Positions 6,977-8,821 of a stretch of 8,821 nucleotides of DNA are shown in pieces (the first letter of the stretch is position 1; each line of letters starts with the position of its first letter). Origin of the DNA: Chloroflexota bacterium (GTDB lineage: Bacteria > Chloroflexota > Dehalococcoidia > GIF9 > UBA5629); the NCBI GenBank assembly GCA_016875975.1, contig VGOF01000047.1, forward strand, positions 1-8,821, written 5' to 3'. The position numbers were made by a program, and so were the translations under genes. Under the pieces are notes generated by a model that worked only from the letters and a program-made list of their open reading frames with translations, was not told the DNA's origin and did no database searches.

Positions 6977-7360
6977 ATGCATCGTAGCGCAAGGGCACTC
7001 ATAGCAGTCATGGCCGTGTTGGTGACACTGGGAATAGTCATGCTGGCTTGCGCATCAGCACCAGCCGGCAACGAAATTCAAGCTAAAGCAGGCCAGGAGT
7101 TTACCATCACCATCGAGTCCAATCCCACCACCGGTTACCAGTGGGAGCTGGCTCAGACGCCAAACGAAGCCATCGTCAAATTCGTTAAATCGGACTACGA
7201 GGCTCCCCAGAACGGACGCCCTGGCCAGGGAGGAGAGGAAGTCTGGACTTTCAAAGCCGTGGGCAAGGGCACCGCACAGATATCTATGAGATACGTGCGC
7301 TCCTGGGAAAAAGACCAGCCACCCGCTAAGACACAAACCTACACCGTGGTAGTCAAATAA
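6977..7360 (+). CDS. Chagasin/ICP-type cysteine peptidase inhibitor (family I42), probable lipoprotein
   Basis: This small 127-residue protein has an N-terminal basic stretch and a hydrophobic run (about 7-24) ending in MLAC, with Cys25 as the likely lipidated residue. The lipobox is not canonical, because Leu takes the place of the usual small residue at -2. The mature part of about 100 residues is an immunoglobulin-like chagasin domain. It carries the three inhibitory loops: NPTTGY at 49-54, GQGG at 83-86, and R-S-W at 108-110 in place of the usual R-P-W. Known members block papain-family (C1) cysteine peptidases by wedging these loops into the active cleft. The protein would be anchored outside the cytoplasmic membrane, perhaps guarding against the cell's own or foreign peptidases. 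The ATG at 6977 follows AGGAGGT at 6964-6970 with 6 bases between. No peptidase gene is in the window. A plain secreted form is possible if lipidation fails. Confidence 0.88.
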   Translation: MHRSARALIAVMAVLVTLGIVMLACASAPAGNEIQAKAGQEFTITIESNPTTGYQWELAQTPNEAIVKFVKSDYEAPQNGRPGQGGEEVWTFKAVGKGTAQISMRYVRSWEKDQPPAKTQTYTVVVK

Positions 7361-7463
7361 GATAACAACATAAAAATCAACTATTTCTGCTGCCCGTATT
7401 GAAACAGGGGGCTTGGCGACCTGTGTGCTTGCATACCCGCTAGCTTCCAGCAGCACAACATCG

Positions 7464-7472
7464 AAAGGAGAC
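7464..7472 (+). promoter_or_regulatory. Shine-Dalgarno of the crotonase gene
   Basis: AAAGGAGAC lies 6 bases before ATG 7479 (8 bases from GGAG). The 118-base gap upstream (7361-7478) shows no convincing promoter pair and no strong hairpin, so this gene is probably read from the inhibitor's transcript. Confidence 0.6.
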
Positions 7473-7478
7473 AGGTAA

Positions 7479-8273
7479 ATGACCCAGAACAACGCAGTGC
7501 TATTCCAAAAAGAGGGCAACATGGCCATTATTACACTCAACCGACCCGAGTCAATGAACGCCTTCAGCGGCAGCATACGCAGGGGATTAGGTGAAGCTTT
7601 GAACAAGCTAACCGACCCCGAAATCCGCGTTGCCATACTCACCGGAGCGGGGGACCGTGCCTTCTGTGCCGGAATCGACCTGAAAATGGTCACCACAGGC
7701 AAGGATATCGAAGGCCTGATGCCTGACCATCCCATCCGCTCTGATCTGGAGCCAGTGCAACAAATCAGCGCCTTCTACGGCCAATTCGAATCTCTGCCAA
7801 TACCCGTTATCGCCGCCATCAATGGTTACTGCTTCGGTATGGGCATGCAGTTGACGCTAGTCTGCGATATTCGAATATGCTCCGAAAACGCCGTATTCAG
7901 CATGCCAGAATTGCAGTTAGGAACCTTGCCTGATTGCGGCGGCACTCAGCGCCTGCCCAGACTCGTCGGCATCGGAAAGGCCAAGGAACTAATATACACC
8001 GGACGCAGGATAGATGCCGCCGAAGCATTGCGTATAGGACTGGTGCAACATGTCTATCCCAAAGACAAGCTCATGGAGGAAGCCATGAAACTTGCCAGCG
8101 AGATCGCCAATGCCAATCCTGCCCTATCACAGGGCGCCAAAAGAGTACTCAATGCTGCCATGTCCTATCCCCTGGAGATGGGGATGCACTATGAGAATAT
8201 CAACGTCATCACTACTCGCCAGGACCTGAGAAAAGGTGCAGTAGTACTTCTGCCCAAAGCCAAACAAGCATAA
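7479..8273 (+). CDS. Enoyl-CoA hydratase/isomerase (crotonase) family protein
   Basis: The 264-residue length is typical for a single-domain crotonase. The first oxyanion-hole segment is AFCAGIDL (61-68) and the second is NGYCFGMG (115-122); both hold and polarise the acyl-CoA thioester carbonyl. The family signature continues to PELQLGTLPDCGGTQRLPRLVG, where Glu144 corresponds to Glu164 of rat enoyl-CoA hydratase. The residue equivalent to rat Glu144 is Gln124 (GMGMQL), so only one of the two hydratase glutamates is kept. This weakens a simple hydratase assignment and leaves a delta3-delta2 enoyl-CoA isomerase or another crotonase reaction as real options. The C-terminus (RKGAVVLLPKAKQA) also departs from the usual EG..AFLEKR.P.F ending. 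The acyl-CoA ligase and amidase in the window could supply its substrates. A terminator follows, so it is the last gene of its transcript. Confidence 0.9.
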   Translation: MTQNNAVLFQKEGNMAIITLNRPESMNAFSGSIRRGLGEALNKLTDPEIRVAILTGAGDRAFCAGIDLKMVTTGKDIEGLMPDHPIRSDLEPVQQISAFYGQFESLPIPVIAAINGYCFGMGMQLTLVCDIRICSENAVFSMPELQLGTLPDCGGTQRLPRLVGIGKAKELIYTGRRIDAAEALRIGLVQHVYPKDKLMEEAMKLASEIANANPALSQGAKRVLNAAMSYPLEMGMHYENINVITTRQDLRKGAVVLLPKAKQA

Positions 8274-8298
8274 ATAGATACATACCGGCATCCGTTGC

Positions 8299-8333
8299 GC
8301 GCCGCCCCTTTATCGGAGCGGCGCTTTCATTTT
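8299..8333 (+). terminator. Rho-independent terminator after the crotonase gene
   Basis: GCGCCGC (8299-8305) pairs perfectly with GCGGCGC (8318-8324) around a 12-base loop, and TTTCATTTT follows at once. It ends the upstream transcript 26 bases after the crotonase stop and insulates the Rrf2 gene. The T run is broken by one C and one A, so it may be of medium strength. Confidence 0.75.
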
Positions 8334-8334
8334 C

Positions 8335-8363
8335 TTGACAAGCTTTCCTCTAGCTGTTATTAT
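8335..8363 (+). promoter_or_regulatory. Predicted sigma-70-type promoter of the Rrf2 gene
   Basis: A perfect TTGACA (8335-8340) and TATTAT (8358-8363, five of six) are separated by 17 bases. Transcription would start near 8370, directly before the palindrome at 8371-8393. A perfect TATAAT at 8379-8384, inside the palindrome, is an alternative -10, but no good -35 stands at the right distance from it. Confidence 0.72.
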
Positions 8364-8370
8364 TACAACT

Positions 8371-8393
8371 ATGTTGATTATAATAGTCAACAT
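8371..8393 (+). promoter_or_regulatory. 23-bp palindrome, candidate Rrf2/IscR-type operator
   Basis: The arms ATGTTGATTAT and ATAGTCAACAT flank a central A at 8382 and pair at 10 of 11 positions. The inner 19 bases, GTTGATTATAATAGTCAAC, fit the core of the E. coli IscR type 1 site as I recall it (SYYGACTRWWWYAGTCRRS) at all but one position. Its place between the promoter and the regulator's start codon suggests autorepression, either by covering the start site or by blocking the polymerase. Confidence 0.65.
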
Positions 8394-8418
8394 TACTAGG
8401 GAGAAAGAGGGTGCCTAG

Positions 8419-8821
8419 ATGAAGCTATCGACGCGTAGCAGGTATGGAATGAGGGCATTACTGGAACTCGGCATGCACTATGGGGAAGGCCCAGTGCTCA
8501 TCAAGGATGTGGCGGCCAGGCAACAGGTATCCCAGTATTATCTGGAGCAGATTGTCCTGCAGCTCAGGACCGCTGGCATGGTGAGAAGCCTGCGCGGGGC
8601 TAAGGGCGGTATTGCCCTGGCCAAATCACCGCGCGAAATAAGGTTAAGCGACGCCCTGGTCGCACTAGGAGGCATGGAGTCATGCCCAGTAGAGTGTGTT
8701 GACGATGCAGATGTATGTGCCCGTTCTAATACCTGTGCCATGCGTGATGTGTGGACGGAGGTTAAGGAGTCGATGGCTCACGTCCTGGAGTCCAAAACGC
8801 TTCAGGACCTGGTCGAAATGC
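8419..8821 (+). CDS. Rrf2-family transcriptional regulator, IscR-like (3' truncated)
   Basis: There are 134 visible residues and the frame is still open at the window end. The N-terminal winged helix-turn-helix is typical: MKLSTRSRYGMRALLEL, then VSQYYLEQIVLQLRTAGMV, then the wing RGAKGGIALA. Tyr41-Leu42-Glu43 fall at the same numbers as in E. coli IscR, where Glu43 governs DNA site choice. Cysteines at 89, 93, 100 and 106 lie in the effector region. The last three (spaced x6, x5) resemble the IscR cluster ligands Cys92, Cys98 and Cys104, but the position of the IscR ligand His107 is Arg109. An Fe-S cluster sensor is therefore likely, with a changed fourth ligand. ATG 8419 follows directly after an in-frame TAG, so no longer form is possible; GAGGGTG at 8407-8413 serves as ribosome binding site. 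Members of this family often precede cysteine desulfurase and scaffold genes, which would lie off the window. Confidence 0.92.
   Translation, partial: MKLSTRSRYGMRALLELGMHYGEGPVLIKDVAARQQVSQYYLEQIVLQLRTAGMVRSLRGAKGGIALAKSPREIRLSDALVALGGMESCPVECVDDADVCARSNTCAMRDVWTEVKESMAHVLESKTLQDLVEM

Noticed and set aside
7361..7478. A promoter using TTGAAA at 7399-7404 before the crotonase
   Set aside because: No -10 box stands 15 to 19 bases downstream; the only A/T-rich candidates are badly spaced.
7055..7735. A 226-codon open frame on the minus strand across the inhibitor, the gap and the crotonase start
   Set aside because: It runs antisense to two well-supported genes, resembles no known family and has no ribosome binding site I could identify. 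It is a by-product of codon bias.

Overview
This window is a compact bacterial gene cluster in which all nine recognisable genes lie on the + strand and no gap exceeds about 145 bases. Several things mark it as bacterial: strong GGAGG-type ribosome binding sites, sigma-70-like promoter boxes, a rho-independent terminator, a lipoprotein signal, and an Rrf2/IscR-type regulator. The gene mix (phosphotriesterase-like hydrolase, FAAH-like amidase, acyl-CoA ligase, crotonase) and the moderately GC-rich coding style would fit an uncultured anaerobic lineage such as the Dehalococcoidia/Chloroflexota. That placement is a low-confidence impression and not something the sequence proves.

Layout. (1) 1-726: C-terminal part of a sugar-1-phosphate nucleotidylyltransferase/acyltransferase (GlmU-like left-handed beta-helix), cut by the window edge. 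(2) 775-4333: a tight run of zinc-dependent medium-chain alcohol dehydrogenase, AMP-forming acyl-CoA ligase and phosphotriesterase-like lactonase, with gaps of 8 and 38 bases. (3) 4363-5079: uppS (cis-prenyl transferase), 29 bases behind the lactonase and without a visible Shine-Dalgarno sequence. (4) 5162-6847: an amidase-signature hydrolase whose whole layout, including an N-terminal extension of about 95 residues, recalls plant fatty acid amide hydrolase; it has its own good promoter. (5) 6977-7360: a small chagasin-type cysteine peptidase inhibitor with a lipoprotein signal. (6) 7479-8273: a crotonase-fold protein lacking one of the two classical hydratase glutamates, followed by a terminator. 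(7) 8419-end: an Rrf2/IscR-like regulator, cut by the window end, with a consensus promoter and a near-perfect palindrome in its leader.

How the genes may work together. The dehydrogenase, ligase and lactonase could open a lactone to a hydroxy acid, oxidise its alcohol group and activate the acid as a CoA thioester. The amidase could release further acids from amides, and the crotonase could act on the resulting acyl-CoAs. This is an inference from neighbouring families; no substrate can be read from the sequence. uppS and the sugar-nucleotide gene belong to cell-envelope metabolism and appear to be bystanders. The Rrf2 gene starts a new transcription unit that probably continues past the window, perhaps into Fe-S cluster genes.

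The most notable signals are the IscR type-1-like operator just downstream of the regulator's own promoter, the plant-FAAH-like amidase, and the Glu-to-Gln change in the crotonase. I found no CRISPR array, insertion sequence, tRNA, rRNA or clearly new type of system.
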